Source of the DNA: Hydrogenophilus sp.
GTDB lineage: Bacteria; Pseudomonadota; Gammaproteobacteria; Burkholderiales; Rhodocyclaceae
Length of the DNA stretch: 64,000 bases
Direction: 5' to 3'
Assembly: GCA_026416515.1 (NCBI GenBank)
Contig: JAOAEZ010000001.1
Coordinates: forward strand, 86,430 to 150,429
Below, piece by piece: positions 17,040-26,459 of this stretch (positions are counted from its first letter, which is position 1; every line of letters starts with the position of its first letter). The notes beneath the pieces were generated by a model that worked only from the letters and a program-made list of their open reading frames with translations, had not been told where the DNA came from and did no database searches. The position numbers were made by a program, and so were the translations under genes.

Positions 17040-18487
17040 ACGAGTTAGAGTCGGTCCAGTTGGAGAGCCGAGGAGAGGAAAAAAGCGGGGGAGGGGTCAA
17101 TAGCCCAGCGACAGTGGGGGCGGAGGTGCGCCGTTTGCGCGAGGCAGCGGGGTGGCGAGTAGAGGAGTTGGCAGCTCATTTGCGTATTTCAGCGCGCCAG
17201 TTGGTGTGGTTGGAGAGCGGTGAGTGGCAACGATTGCCGACAGGGGTTTTCGTGCGGGGAGTGCTGCGGGCAATCGGCCGTTGGGCAGGGGTCGATCCGT
17301 CAGAGTGGTGCGCAGTGGCCCAGCAGATGTTGCCAGAGTCGCCGCGGCAGTTGCAGCCGACGAGCAACGCGACCGGAGAGGTGGTGGCAGTTTTTCGTTG
17401 GTGGCAGCGACCAGGGGTGCGATGGGCAGGGATATTGGGTGTATTGGGGGCAGTAGTGGGGGGGTATTTGCATTGGTTTGGAGTGTGGCCACCTTTCGGG
17501 GGAGGAGAGGAGGAGCCAGGGGGGAGTGGGTGGAGGTTGCAGTTGTTTACAGAGCGCGAGAGCAGAGGAGAGGGGGGAGGAGCAACGCCGGGAAGGGGTG
17601 AGGAGGGAAGCCCCGCAGGAGGGAGCGGAGGAAGCGGCGCCAGCGGGGGGGGGAGCGCGGGAGGAGGAGTAGCAGGAGTCGAGAGGGGTGGGATGCCCCC
17701 AACAGTGGGAGAGGGAGGGGAACGTGCCCCATCGGGGGGAGGAGGAGCAGCTCCGTCAATAGGGACAGGATGGGGGATGATCGGAGCAGGAGGAGGGACA
17801 ACAGGGGTGGCAGCCGGGGGGGGAGCAAGCGGGGGAGGGGGAGGTACAGGCAGCGCTATAGGGATGGGAGAGGGAGGGGGAGGCGGAAAACCCGCAGCAA
17901 TGGCGAGTAGCAGCGGAGAGGGGGGAGGAGTGCCGATGGGAGGAGGAGGAAGCTCCGGTGGGGGTGGGGGAAACTACGAACGGGGAGGAGGGGGATTGGT
18001 GGTGCGCGCGAGCCGCGGGGATTCGTGGTTGCGGGTGACGGCTGCCGATGGACAGGTGGTTTATGAGGGATTGTTGCGGATGGGTAGCGAGCGGACCTTT
18101 CCAGCCGAGCGCGGGCCGTTCGCTTTGCACGCGGGCAACGGAGGCGCGTTAGAGGTGTTGTGGCAGGGGCGCCCGGTGACAATACGGGGGGGAGTCAGCC
18201 GTTTCCAGGTGCCTGAGGGGGGAGGGGGAGGCGCCGGAACAGGCCAGCGGTCGCAGGGAGGGGAGACGATGGGGACAAGCCCACGGCTTCAGGGGGAGAC
18301 GACCGGAGTAAGTCAGCGACCACCGGGCGGAACAGCTGGAGGAAGCCAGAGAGCGCAGGGAGGAGGCACCGGAACAGGCCAGCGATCGCAGGGAGGGGAG
18401 ACGATGGGGATAAGCCCACGGCTTCAGGGGGAGACGACCGGAGTAAGTCAGCGACCACGGGGGGGAGAAGGGGCTGGGAGCGAGTAG
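17030..18487 (+). CDS. rodZ: RodZ-like cytoskeletal helix-turn-helix protein with giant Gly-rich linker and repeat tail
   Basis: 485 residues. Domains in order: N-terminal HTH (about 25-90; [20 protein letters not shown]), a membrane helix (about 128-147), a 160-residue Gly/Ser/Ala linker (about 163-322), a DUF4115-like periplasmic domain (about 323-395; [16 protein letters not shown]) and a repeat tail (about 400-485). RodZ links MreB to the cell-wall elongation complex. Most homologues end after DUF4115, so the tail of GxSQRxxGGxT-like 11-12-residue units is unusual. The start overlaps pilW. Confidence 0.88.
   Translation: MAINELESVQLESRGEEKSGGGVNSPATVGAEVRRLREAAGWRVEELAAHLRISARQLVWLESGEWQRLPTGVFVRGVLRAIGRWAGVDPSEWCAVAQQMLPESPRQLQPTSNATGEVVAVFRWWQRPGVRWAGILGVLGAVVGGYLHWFGVWPPFGGGEEEPGGSGWRLQLFTERESRGEGGGATPGRGEEGSPAGGSGGSGASGGGSAGGGVAGVERGGMPPTVGEGGERAPSGGGGAAPSIGTGWGMIGAGGGTTGVAAGGGASGGGGGTGSAIGMGEGGGGGKPAAMASSSGEGGGVPMGGGGSSGGGGGNYERGGGGLVVRASRGDSWLRVTAADGQVVYEGLLRMGSERTFPAERGPFALHAGNGGALEVLWQGRPVTIRGGVSRFQVPEGGGGGAGTGQRSQGGETMGTSPRLQGETTGVSQRPPGGTAGGSQRAQGGGTGTGQRSQGGETMGISPRLQGETTGVSQRPRGGEGAGSE
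18234..18323 (+). repeat. Direct repeat copy A in rodZ
   Basis: 90 nt, 88 of which are identical to 18369-18458, offset by exactly 135 nt (45 codons), so both copies are in the same frame. It encodes units such as [23 protein letters not shown] and GVSQRP. The high identity suggests a recent duplication. Confidence 0.9.
18369..18458 (+). repeat. Direct repeat copy B in rodZ
   Basis: The partner of 18234-18323 with two mismatches. It ends about 10 codons before the rodZ stop. Together with the intervening units ([11 protein letters not shown]) it makes about seven degenerate 11-12-residue repeats. Confidence 0.9.
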
Positions 18488-18531
18488 TGGAGTATGACGC
18501 CGGTGGCGAGGGGGGGAGGAGAGGGGAGGAG

Positions 18532-19767
18532 ATGCCGGTACCAGTGAGACGCCGCCCTTCGTGGGCAGTGCGGGTGGGAGGGGTGACTATCGGGGGAGGA
18601 GCACCAGTGGTGGTGCAGGCGATGACCGATACACCGACCGCCGATGTTTCCGCAACTGTGGCTCAGGTGGCAGCACTGGTAGAAGAAGGGGCGGAGGTGG
18701 TGCGGGTAACCGTGAATGATCGGGAAGCGGCGCGAGCCGTTCCGGAGATCGTGGAGCAGTTGACACAACGAGGGATAACTGTCCCTTTAGTGGGGGATTT
18801 TCATTTTAATGGGTTGCGGTTGTTGTCGGAGGTTCCCGAGTGCGCGCAGGCGTTGGCGAAGTGGCGAATCAATCCCGGAAATGTGGGGTTCGGAAGCCGA
18901 CGCGATGCCCAGTTTACGGGGTTGGTGGAGTTGGCGTGCCGCTACGAGAAACCAATCCGAATCGGGGTGAATTGGGGGAGCTTGGATGAGGGAGTGATGC
19001 GCCGCTTGATGGATGAGAATAGCCGCCGCCAGACGCCCTTACCACCAGAGGCGGTGGTGCGCGAGGCATTGGTGGTGTCGGCGTTGGAGTCAGCGGCTGC
19101 CGCAGAGGCGATCGGATTGCCCGCTGATCGCATCGTGGTGTCGGCTAAGGTTTCCGAGGTGCAGACATTGGTGTGGGTCTACCGCGAGTTGGCTAGGCGG
19201 AGCCACTACGCTTTGCATGTGGGGTTGACCGAGGCGGGAGCAGGAGTAAGAGGAGTGGTGGCGTCAACAGCGGCATTGGCGATTTTGCTGCAGGAGGGAA
19301 TCGGCGATACGATCCGCGTCTCTTTAACCCCCGCTCCAGGGGAACCGCGGACCCAAGAGGTGAGGGTGGCATGGCAGGTGCTGCAGGCATTGGGGTTGCG
19401 GTCGCGGTCGCCAGTGGTGACCGCCTGCCCGGGGTGCGGGCGAACGTCGTCGGGTTTGTTCCGGGAGTTGGCGGCCGCTACAGAAGCATTTTTGACGGAG
19501 CAGATGCAAAGATGGCGCACGGTGTTTCCAGGAGTGGAGGGATTGCGGGTGGCGGTAATGGGGTGCGTGGTCAATGGACCCGGCGAGTCGCGCTGGGCCC
19601 ATGTGGGAATTTCCTTGCCAGGAAGGGGGGAGTCGCCGAGCGCAGCGGTGTTTTTCGAGGGAAAACATGTGGCGACATTGCGCGGCGAAGAGCTGCCTCA
19701 GGAATTCTTTAGGTGGATCGAACGATACGTGGAGTCGCACTTCGCAAGTAAAGGAGGGAGTAAGTAA
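18532..19767 (+). CDS. ispG: 4-hydroxy-3-methylbut-2-enyl diphosphate synthase (flavodoxin)
   Basis: 411 residues. [12 protein letters not shown] near the start, [12 protein letters not shown] and CVVNGPGE supply the 4Fe-4S cysteines. It catalyses the penultimate step of the MEP isoprenoid pathway, feeding the ubiquinone side chain attached by UbiA. The ATG at 18532 follows GAGGGGAGGAG; a GTG at 18487, overlapping the rodZ stop, is in frame but gives an unlikely leader. Confidence 0.97.
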   Translation: MPVPVRRRPSWAVRVGGVTIGGGAPVVVQAMTDTPTADVSATVAQVAALVEEGAEVVRVTVNDREAARAVPEIVEQLTQRGITVPLVGDFHFNGLRLLSEVPECAQALAKWRINPGNVGFGSRRDAQFTGLVELACRYEKPIRIGVNWGSLDEGVMRRLMDENSRRQTPLPPEAVVREALVVSALESAAAAEAIGLPADRIVVSAKVSEVQTLVWVYRELARRSHYALHVGLTEAGAGVRGVVASTAALAILLQEGIGDTIRVSLTPAPGEPRTQEVRVAWQVLQALGLRSRSPVVTACPGCGRTSSGLFRELAAATEAFLTEQMQRWRTVFPGVEGLRVAVMGCVVNGPGESRWAHVGISLPGRGESPSAAVFFEGKHVATLRGEELPQEFFRWIERYVESHFASKGGSK

Positions 19768-19843
19768 GTAGCTAGGAAGGAAGAGCACAACAGAGTAGAG
19801 GAGGAATCTGAGCGTGGCGTGCTGGATCGAGGATAGAGAAATA

Positions 19844-21178
19844 ATGGAACAGGGAGCTATTCGAGGGGTACGGGGGATGAACGATGTGCTGCCACCGGAG
19901 TCATTGGCGTGGGTGGCATTTGAGGAATTGGTGCACCATTGGGCAAGCCGCTACGGGTATTTGCCTGTCCGCACCCCAGTGGTAGAGCCAACCGCGCTGT
20001 TTGTGCGCGCGATCGGCACAGCGACCGATGTGGTGGAAAAAGAGATGTACGCGTTTAAGGATGCGTTAAACGGGGAGGAGTTGACGTTGCGCCCAGAGGG
20101 GACCGCCGGCGTGGTGCGCGCGGCGATCGAACACCATTTGGTGCAGGGGGGGGTGCAGCGCTTTTACTATTGGGGACCGATGTTTCGCCATGAACGTCCC
20201 CAGAAGGGCCGCTTCCGCCAGTTCCATCAGGTGGGGGTGGAGGCATTGGGAACAGAGGATCCCGCTTTGGATGCAGAGTTGATGGTGATGGGGGCGAGGT
20301 TGTGGGAGGATCTGGGGCTGCAGGAGGTGCAGTTGGAGATCAATTCGTTGGGGGATTTGCCCGAGCGGGCCGCTTACCGAGAGGCGTTGGTAAATTATTT
20401 TGAGCGCTACTACGAGGCATTGGATGAGGAGAGCCGCCGCCGCTTGCGTCGCAATCCTTTGCGAATTTTGGATAGCAAAAACCCGGCGATGCGAGAGTTG
20501 ATCGAGGGAGCCCCACGGTTGTTGGATTTTTTGGGACCGGCATCGCGCGCCCATTTCGAGGCGGTGCGACAGTTTTTGGAGGATGCAGGTGTTCCTTATC
20601 GAATCAATCCCTATTTAGTGCGCGGATTGGATTATTACAACCGAACGGTTTTTGAGTGGATAACACCGATGTTGGGAAGCCAGGGAACGATCTGCGCCGG
20701 AGGGCGCTACGATGGGTTGTTCGCTCAGTTGGGCGGAAGACCTACCCCAGCAGCAGGATTCGCGTTGGGGGTGGAGCGGGTGTTGACATTGTGGGAGGTA
20801 TCGGGGGGAAGCGCCCCAGAGGTGAGCGTGGATACGTATGTGGTGCATTGGGGAGAGGAGAGTGCACGAACAGCATTACAGGTGGGGGAGCGGTTGCGAG
20901 CCGCAGGCATGTCTACCGTGGTCCATTTCGGGGGAGGAAGCTTAAAGAGCCAGTTGCGCCGCGCGAACAGCTGCGGCGCAAAGGTGGCCGTGATTATAGG
21001 GGAGGAGGAGTTGCGAGCCCAAGAGGCGACGATAAAACCGCTGCGCGGACAGGGGACCCAGGAACGGGTGGGATGGGAGCAGTTGGAGGAGCGCGTGTGG
21101 GAGGTGTTGTTGGGCAAAAAGGAGCAACAGGAGAGAGAGGAGAGTAGAGAGAGGGAGGAGAGAGGGGCAGCAGAGTAA
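19844..21178 (+). CDS. hisS: Histidyl-tRNA synthetase
   Basis: A class II synthetase. RGMNDVLPPE near the start, motif 2 (MFRHERPQKGRFRQFHQ), the histidine-binding LVRGLDYYNRTVFEW and motif 3 GFALGVERV, then an anticodon-binding domain. The start at 19844 gives the usual length before RGMND; the GTG at 19814 has a stronger AGGAGGA site and would add 10 residues. The last ~20 residues (Glu/Arg/Gln-rich) come from polypurine DNA and exceed the usual C-terminus. Confidence 0.97.
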   Translation: MEQGAIRGVRGMNDVLPPESLAWVAFEELVHHWASRYGYLPVRTPVVEPTALFVRAIGTATDVVEKEMYAFKDALNGEELTLRPEGTAGVVRAAIEHHLVQGGVQRFYYWGPMFRHERPQKGRFRQFHQVGVEALGTEDPALDAELMVMGARLWEDLGLQEVQLEINSLGDLPERAAYREALVNYFERYYEALDEESRRRLRRNPLRILDSKNPAMRELIEGAPRLLDFLGPASRAHFEAVRQFLEDAGVPYRINPYLVRGLDYYNRTVFEWITPMLGSQGTICAGGRYDGLFAQLGGRPTPAAGFALGVERVLTLWEVSGGSAPEVSVDTYVVHWGEESARTALQVGERLRAAGMSTVVHFGGGSLKSQLRRANSCGAKVAVIIGEEELRAQEATIKPLRGQGTQERVGWEQLEERVWEVLLGKKEQQEREESREREERGAAE

Positions 21179-21206
21179 AGGGAAGAGTGAAGAGAGGAAA
21201 CAGAAG

Positions 21207-21857
21207 ATGGGATTGCGGTTGAGCCATGCAGAGGCGGAGCAGGTCGAAGCCCTCCAGGAGTGGTGGCGCATACACCGAGAGTGGATAATAGGGGCAGTGA
21301 TCGGGGCGGTGGCGGTAGGGACTATGGTGGGAGGAGGAAGGTGGTGGTTGAACCAGCAGCGGGAGCGCGCGGCAACAGTGTGGACGGCTCTGGAAAGGGC
21401 AGTGAGCGAGCGGTCGTGGGAGAGCGTGGAGGAGAGATTGGCGGAGTTGCAAGCGGTGAAGTGGGTGGGGAGAAAGCAGGTGCCGCTGGCGGCATTGCGA
21501 GCGGCAGGAGCCGCGGCAGAGGCGGGGGAGTGGTCGGTGGCGGAGCGGATATTGCGGAGGGGATTGATGGGAGGGGAGGAGGGAGAGATCAGGGGATTGG
21601 TGCAGCTGCGGTTGGCTGGGGTGTACTTGGCAATGGGAGAGGAGCAGAACGCTTTGGCGACGTTGGGGGATCGACCAATAGAGGGATTTTCAGCACGATG
21701 GCATGAGCTGCGGGCAGAGGCGTTAACACGCGCCGGCCGCAGAGAGGAGGCAGCAGCAAGTTGGAAAGCCGCCCGCGAGGAGCCGGAAAAGGGAGGATGG
21801 CAGCGGGTGGTGGTAGCAAAGGAGGAGGTTTTGACGACAACAGGGGGGAAGTTATGA
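21207..21857 (+). CDS. yfgM: YfgM-like membrane-anchored TPR protein (ancillary SecYEG translocon subunit)
   Basis: 216 residues: a cytoplasmic N-terminus, EQVEALQEWWRIHREWIIG, one membrane helix (about 27-45), then alpha-helical TPR-like repeats in the periplasm. Family and position between hisS and bamB identify it. YfgM associates with the translocon and periplasmic chaperones. It overlaps bamB by 4 nt (ATGA). Confidence 0.9.
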   Translation: MGLRLSHAEAEQVEALQEWWRIHREWIIGAVIGAVAVGTMVGGGRWWLNQQRERAATVWTALERAVSERSWESVEERLAELQAVKWVGRKQVPLAALRAAGAAAEAGEWSVAERILRRGLMGGEEGEIRGLVQLRLAGVYLAMGEEQNALATLGDRPIEGFSARWHELRAEALTRAGRREEAAASWKAAREEPEKGGWQRVVVAKEEVLTTTGGKL

Positions 21858-23047
21858 GAGAGAAGGGGGTAGCGCAGTGGTGGTGGTGCGTGGTGTTGAC
21901 GTTGGGAGTGACCGGCTGTTCCGTAGTGGAGCGCATGACTTTGTTCGAGATGGGGGAGGGTAAAGCCGCACCATTGCCGGTGGTCTCAGATCCAGTGGGC
22001 TTGCACGCTGCCCGTTTGGTCCAGGTGAGCGGGGGAGAGGGACGGTTTTTGACCCCTGTGGCGGTGGAAGAGGGGGCAGTGGTCGCAGGGGGAGGGGGAG
22101 AGGTGCTTTTGGTGGGGCGCGATGGGGCCGTGCGGTGGCGAGTGGAGGTGGGAGAGCGAATCGCCGCAGGGGTAGGAGGGAATGAGCGATTGGTAGCAGT
22201 GGTGACGGAGGGGGGAACGGTGGTGGCGATCAATGTGAGCGATGGTTCAGTGCGGTGGCGCACGCGAGCGGGATTGCTGTCGGTGACGCCGCCGTTGGTG
22301 ACCGAGGGAGCGGTGTTGGTGCGCGGGGTGGATCATCGGTTGGTGGCGTTCGAGGCGTTGGACGGACGAGAGCGATGGCGCTACCAGCGCCCCTTGCCGC
22401 CTTTAGGATTGCGCCAGAGTGCGCCGATGACAGCAGTAGGGGGAAAGGTGTTCGTGGGATACCCAGGGGGAGTGGTGACGGCTTTGGATGCTCGAGTGGG
22501 ACAGCCCGTGTGGGAGTTGACCGTGGCTCCACCGAGGGGGACAACCGAGATCGAGCGGTTGACCGATGTGGTGGGGCCAGTGGCAGTAGGCCGCAGCGAG
22601 TTGTGCGCGACAGCGTTTCAGGGCCGGACGGCTTGCTTTAGACTGCCCGATGGAGAGGTGTTGGTGCAGGTGCCATTCGGGTCACGCGTGGGTGTGGAAC
22701 GAAGGGAAGGGATGTTGGTGGTGGTGGATGAGAGAGATCGAGTGGTGGGAGTGGATCTTTTTTCGAGGGGAGAGGCGTGGGTGAACGAGAGGCTGCAGGG
22801 ACGAGGGTTGACCCGAGCGGTGGCGGGAGGGAGTTGGGTGTTGGTGGGGGATAAGGAGGGATTCGTCCATGCGTTGGGTTTGACCGATGGAACGATAGGA
22901 GGGTCAATACGGGTGAGCACAGAGAGAGTGATCGCGCCGCCCGTGCGAATGCCAGGGGGGGGATGGATTGTGCAGAGCGTGGATGGGATAGTGAGCTGGG
23001 TGCAGGTGGGTGGTAAAAGGGAGAGAGCGCGAGGAGTTGAGGAATAA
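21854..23047 (+). CDS. bamB: Outer membrane assembly lipoprotein BamB
   Basis: 397 residues. A lipoprotein signal ends at TGC (LGVTGCSVVE); the mature protein is a series of PQQ-like beta-propeller blades (for example GTVVAINVSDGSVRWRT and DHRLVAFEALDGRERWRYQ). It is a BAM complex subunit that aids insertion of outer-membrane beta-barrels. It starts in an ATGA overlap with yfgM and is followed 7 nt later by der. Confidence 0.94.
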   Translation: MREKGVAQWWWCVVLTLGVTGCSVVERMTLFEMGEGKAAPLPVVSDPVGLHAARLVQVSGGEGRFLTPVAVEEGAVVAGGGGEVLLVGRDGAVRWRVEVGERIAAGVGGNERLVAVVTEGGTVVAINVSDGSVRWRTRAGLLSVTPPLVTEGAVLVRGVDHRLVAFEALDGRERWRYQRPLPPLGLRQSAPMTAVGGKVFVGYPGGVVTALDARVGQPVWELTVAPPRGTTEIERLTDVVGPVAVGRSELCATAFQGRTACFRLPDGEVLVQVPFGSRVGVERREGMLVVVDERDRVVGVDLFSRGEAWVNERLQGRGLTRAVAGGSWVLVGDKEGFVHALGLTDGTIGGSIRVSTERVIAPPVRMPGGGWIVQSVDGIVSWVQVGGKRERARGVEE

Positions 23048-23054
23048 CGAGGAG

Positions 23055-24398
23055 ATGAATCGCGAAAAAGGCGTGCCGACGGTGGTGCTGGTGGGCCGCC
23101 CGAATGTGGGGAAGTCGACGTTGTTTAACCGCTTGACGCGCTCGCGGCAGGCATTGGTGGCCGATGTGCCCGGAGTGACCCGCGATCGATTGTACGGGAT
23201 GGGCCAGGGGGCAGGACGCCCTTATTTGGTGGTGGATACCGCCGGGTTCGATCCGAGCGCACGGGGGGGAATCGAGGCCGAGATGGCCCGCCAGGCCGAG
23301 TTGGCGATCGGCGAGGCCGATGTGGTGCTGTTCCTGGTGGATGGACGCGCCGGATTGACGCCCCATGATGAGATGATCGCTACCTATCTGCGCGCCCGAG
23401 GGGTGCCAGTGCGCGTGGTGGTGAATAAGAGCGAGGGACGCGAGCGATCGTTGGCAGTGGCTGAGTTTTTCGCATTGGGTTTTGGAGAGCCTTTGGCGAT
23501 TTCGGCTTCCCATGGCGACGGGGTGCGGGAGATGATCCATGAGGTGCTGGCACCGTTTCCGAAGGGAGAGAAAAAAGAGGAGGAGGCGCGCGAGGGCGTA
23601 CGCGTGGCAGTGATCGGCCGCCCGAATGTGGGGAAGTCGACGTTGATCAACGCCTTGATCGGCGAGGAGCGGTTAATCGCGTTCGATCAGCCGGGAACGA
23701 CCCGAGATGCGGTGGAGGTACCATTCGCGTTCGAGGGCCGTTCCTATGTGCTGGTCGATACCGCAGGGGTGCGACGGAAGAGTCGAGTGGAGGAGGGCGT
23801 AGAACGCTTTTCGGTGATTAAGGCGTTGCAGGCAGTGCAGGAAGCTCATGTGGCGGTGCTGGTGCTGGATGCAACGGGGAGCGTGGCCGAGCAGGATGCT
23901 CATTTGGCAGGGTTCGCTGTGGAGGAGGGGCGGGCAACCGTAGTAGCGGTCAATAAATGGGACGCAGTGGGTACGTACGAGCGGGCGCGCTTCCGCGAGC
24001 AGTTGAGAGAACGGCTGGGGTTCTTGGGGTTCGCACGCTTTTGCTTCGTCTCTGCCCGTGAGCAGATGGGATTACGCCAGTTGATGAGCGCTGTCGACGA
24101 GGCTTACGCTGCTGCTACCGCACGATTGCCTACCCCTCAGGTGACCCGTGTGTTACGGGAGTTGGTGCGCCGCCAGCCTCCACCACGCCATGGGTTGTTT
24201 CGCCCAAAGCCGCGTTACGCCCATCAGGGGGGGGTGAATCCACCAGTGGTGGTGGTGCATGGCAACGGATTGGAGCATTTGCCCCGGTCCTATGTGCGCT
24301 ACCTGGAGCACGGGTTCGTCGAGGCATTCGGTTTGCGGGGAACGCCTTTGCGGGTGGAGCTGCGAAGCCAAAAGAACCCTTACGCGGAAAGAGAGTAA
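23055..24398 (+). CDS. der: Ribosome biogenesis GTPase Der (EngA)
   Basis: 447 residues with two tandem GTPase domains: GRPNVGKST near residue 14 and again near residue 190, DTAG in both, NKSEG and NKWDA as G4 motifs, and a C-terminal KH-like domain. It acts in 50S subunit maturation. The first G4 motif has Glu where NKxD is expected, a variant I recall from other betaproteobacterial Der proteins. The last gene of the cluster; the stop is 27 bp from the convergent ptsI. Confidence 0.97.
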   Translation: MNREKGVPTVVLVGRPNVGKSTLFNRLTRSRQALVADVPGVTRDRLYGMGQGAGRPYLVVDTAGFDPSARGGIEAEMARQAELAIGEADVVLFLVDGRAGLTPHDEMIATYLRARGVPVRVVVNKSEGRERSLAVAEFFALGFGEPLAISASHGDGVREMIHEVLAPFPKGEKKEEEAREGVRVAVIGRPNVGKSTLINALIGEERLIAFDQPGTTRDAVEVPFAFEGRSYVLVDTAGVRRKSRVEEGVERFSVIKALQAVQEAHVAVLVLDATGSVAEQDAHLAGFAVEEGRATVVAVNKWDAVGTYERARFREQLRERLGFLGFARFCFVSAREQMGLRQLMSAVDEAYAAATARLPTPQVTRVLRELVRRQPPPRHGLFRPKPRYAHQGGVNPPVVVVHGNGLEHLPRSYVRYLEHGFVEAFGLRGTPLRVELRSQKNPYAERE

Positions 24399-24425
24399 GG
24401 GGAGCGGCGAGCACGCGACGAGGAA

Positions 24426-26180
24426 TTAGGCAGCATTGAGCCGGAGAAAGGCGTCGCGGATTTTTTGAGGTTCTTCAAGACGAACGAGACGCTGGGCTTT
24501 GGGGGCAAGTTCGTCGAGATTGGCGTAGAGGAGCCGCTCCCGCACTTCAAGAATGCGGTCGGGGTGCATCGAGAATTCGCGTAGCCCGAGTGCCGCAAGA
24601 AGCCAGGCGTAGGCAGGTTCGCCTGCAAGTTCACCGCAGAGAGAAACAGGAATCGCCGCCCGCGCGCCATAGGCGATCGTTTGGGCAATGAGTTTGAGAA
24701 TGGCAGGATGAAGGGGATCGTAGAGGTCGGCGACGGCGTCGTCTTGTCGGTCGATGGCCAGAGTGTATTGAATGAGGTCGTTGGTTCCAAGGGAGAGAAA
24801 GTCGGCCCGCCGCGCAATAGCAGGAAGGGCAAGAGCCGCAGCGGGGACTTCGATCATGATCCCAAGGGGAACAGAGAGGGGAGGGGAGTGACCTTCGTCG
24901 AGGAGTTGTTGACGGGCGTAGGCAAGGAGCTTCCGGGTTTGGTCGATCTCAGCAGGGTTCATGACCATCGGGAGGAGGATTTTGAGAGGACCATAGGCCG
25001 CAGCGCGTAATAGGGCTTTGAGTTGAACGAGGAAGAAGGCTGGGTCGGCGAGACAGTAACGGATTCCCCGCAGCCCGAGCGCAGGGTTGGGAGCAAGCTG
25101 GGCAGCGTCAGGGAGGTGCGGAAGAGTGGGGTCGAAGTTTTTATCGGCACCAAGGTCGAAGGTGCGGATAGTGACAGGAAGCCCTTTCATCCCCCGTACT
25201 ACTTCGCGATAGGCTTCAAATTGTTCGTCTTCATTGGGCCGCTCGGACCGACCGGTGAAGAGAAATTCAGTACGGTAGAGACCAATTCCGTCGGCGTGAA
25301 CGGCCCGGACCGTAGAAAGGTCTTTAGGAGTTTCGATGTTGGCGAGAAGTTGAATAACAACGCCGTCAAGGGTGCGGGTAGCGGTTTCTTTGAGCCGAGT
25401 GAGACGGGTGCGCTGCAGTTCGAGTTCGGCTTTTTTCAGACGATACTCTTCGATGACGAAGGGAGGAGGATTGGCGATGACGATACCCCGTTGGCCGTCA
25501 ATGATGATGAGGTCGTCGTCCTCGAGGAGAGTGCGCGCCCAGCGGGTGCCGACGACGGCCGGGAGTTTGAGACTACGGGCGACGATCGCTGTGTGCGAGG
25601 TGGGAGTTCCAATGTCGGTGACAAAACCACCGATCCGGAGACCACGAAAACCAATGGTGTCGGCAGGAGAGAGGTCATGGGCGACGATGATCGTGGGCCA
25701 TTCGTCGTGACGGGACTTGACGGGGCGAGCCATGCCTCGGAGTTCTTTCATGAGCCGTTCGACGATCTGCACGACATCATGCCGCCGTTCGCGAAGGTAG
25801 GGGTCTTCAATGGCGTCAAAGGCGGAGAGGAGCTCTTCAAGTTGCTGAGCAAGAGCCCATTCAGCGTTGATTCCATAGCGCCGAATCCGTTCACTGGTGG
25901 CGGGAAGAAGGAGCGGGTCGGCGAGCATGAGGGTTTGAAGTTCAATGAAGGCTTCAAGTTCTTGGGCTGCCGTACTGGTGGCAGCGCTGATTTTGAGGGC
26001 GGAGAGCTCTCCTCGAACCGCTTCAGCAGCGGCTGTGAGACGCTCCGTCTCTTCTGCAATGCGCTCAGGGGCAATTTCATAGTGGGGGACTTCTAGAAGC
26101 GCGTGCGAGACGAGATGGGCACGACCGATGGCGATCCCCGCCGAGACACCGAGACCGTGAAGGGTAAAGGGGATATGCAT
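24426..26180 (-). CDS. ptsI: PTS enzyme I (phosphoenolpyruvate-protein phosphotransferase)
   Basis: 584 residues. The phosphohistidine motif is GTPTSHTAIVARS (about residue 190); PEP-binding signatures are GIGLYRTEFLF, FDLGADK and the catalytic CGELAG near the C-terminus. It phosphorylates HPr using PEP. It begins immediately after the ptsH stop with no gap. No EIIA or EIIC gene is near, so a regulatory PTS is possible. Confidence 0.97.
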   Translation of the reverse strand: MHIPFTLHGLGVSAGIAIGRAHLVSHALLEVPHYEIAPERIAEETERLTAAAEAVRGELSALKISAATSTAAQELEAFIELQTLMLADPLLLPATSERIRRYGINAEWALAQQLEELLSAFDAIEDPYLRERRHDVVQIVERLMKELRGMARPVKSRHDEWPTIIVAHDLSPADTIGFRGLRIGGFVTDIGTPTSHTAIVARSLKLPAVVGTRWARTLLEDDDLIIIDGQRGIVIANPPPFVIEEYRLKKAELELQRTRLTRLKETATRTLDGVVIQLLANIETPKDLSTVRAVHADGIGLYRTEFLFTGRSERPNEDEQFEAYREVVRGMKGLPVTIRTFDLGADKNFDPTLPHLPDAAQLAPNPALGLRGIRYCLADPAFFLVQLKALLRAAAYGPLKILLPMVMNPAEIDQTRKLLAYARQQLLDEGHSPPLSVPLGIMIEVPAAALALPAIARRADFLSLGTNDLIQYTLAIDRQDDAVADLYDPLHPAILKLIAQTIAYGARAAIPVSLCGELAGEPAYAWLLAALGLREFSMHPDRILEVRERLLYANLDELAPKAQRLVRLEEPQKIRDAFLRLNAA

Positions 26181-26450
26181 CTACTCGGGTTCCCCAAAAC
26201 GATTGGAGATGAGCTGCGTGAGGGCGGTGAGCGCTTCGTCGGCTTGTTCACCTTGCGTTTCGATGGTGACGGTGGCCCCACGGGCGGCGGCGAGCATCAT
26301 AACGCCCATGATGCTTTTGGCATTTACCCGACGGCCGTTGCGTTCAAGCCAGATTTGGCAGGGAAAACGATTGGCGAGCTCGGTGAGCTTGGCGCTCGCC
26401 CGCGCGTGGAGACCGAGTTTGTTGGTGATCTCGATGTGTGCAGTGGGCAT
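26181..26450 (-). CDS. ptsH: Phosphocarrier protein HPr
   Basis: 89 residues. The phosphorylated histidine is in GLHARASAKL, and the Ser region is VNAKSIMGVMMLAA, which resembles an HPr kinase target site. It carries phosphate from EI to EIIA proteins. It directly abuts ptsI and lies 9 nt after the nuclease gene upstream. Confidence 0.96.
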   Translation of the reverse strand: MPTAHIEITNKLGLHARASAKLTELANRFPCQIWLERNGRRVNAKSIMGVMMLAAARGATVTIETQGEQADEALTALTQLISNRFGEPE

Positions 26451-26459
26451 ATGGTCCGT

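Noticed and set aside
18195..18458. Repetitive minus-strand frame (Leu/Ser/Pro repeats)
   Set aside because: Antisense of the rodZ direct repeats, not an independent repeat protein.
18234..18458. CRISPR-like spaced repeats
   Set aside because: Only two 90-nt copies, in frame within rodZ, and the interval encodes related protein units; not a CRISPR array.
25023..26096. 357-codon plus-strand frame opposite ptsI
   Set aside because: Glu/Gly/Phe-rich shadow; the minus-strand PtsI motifs are intact.
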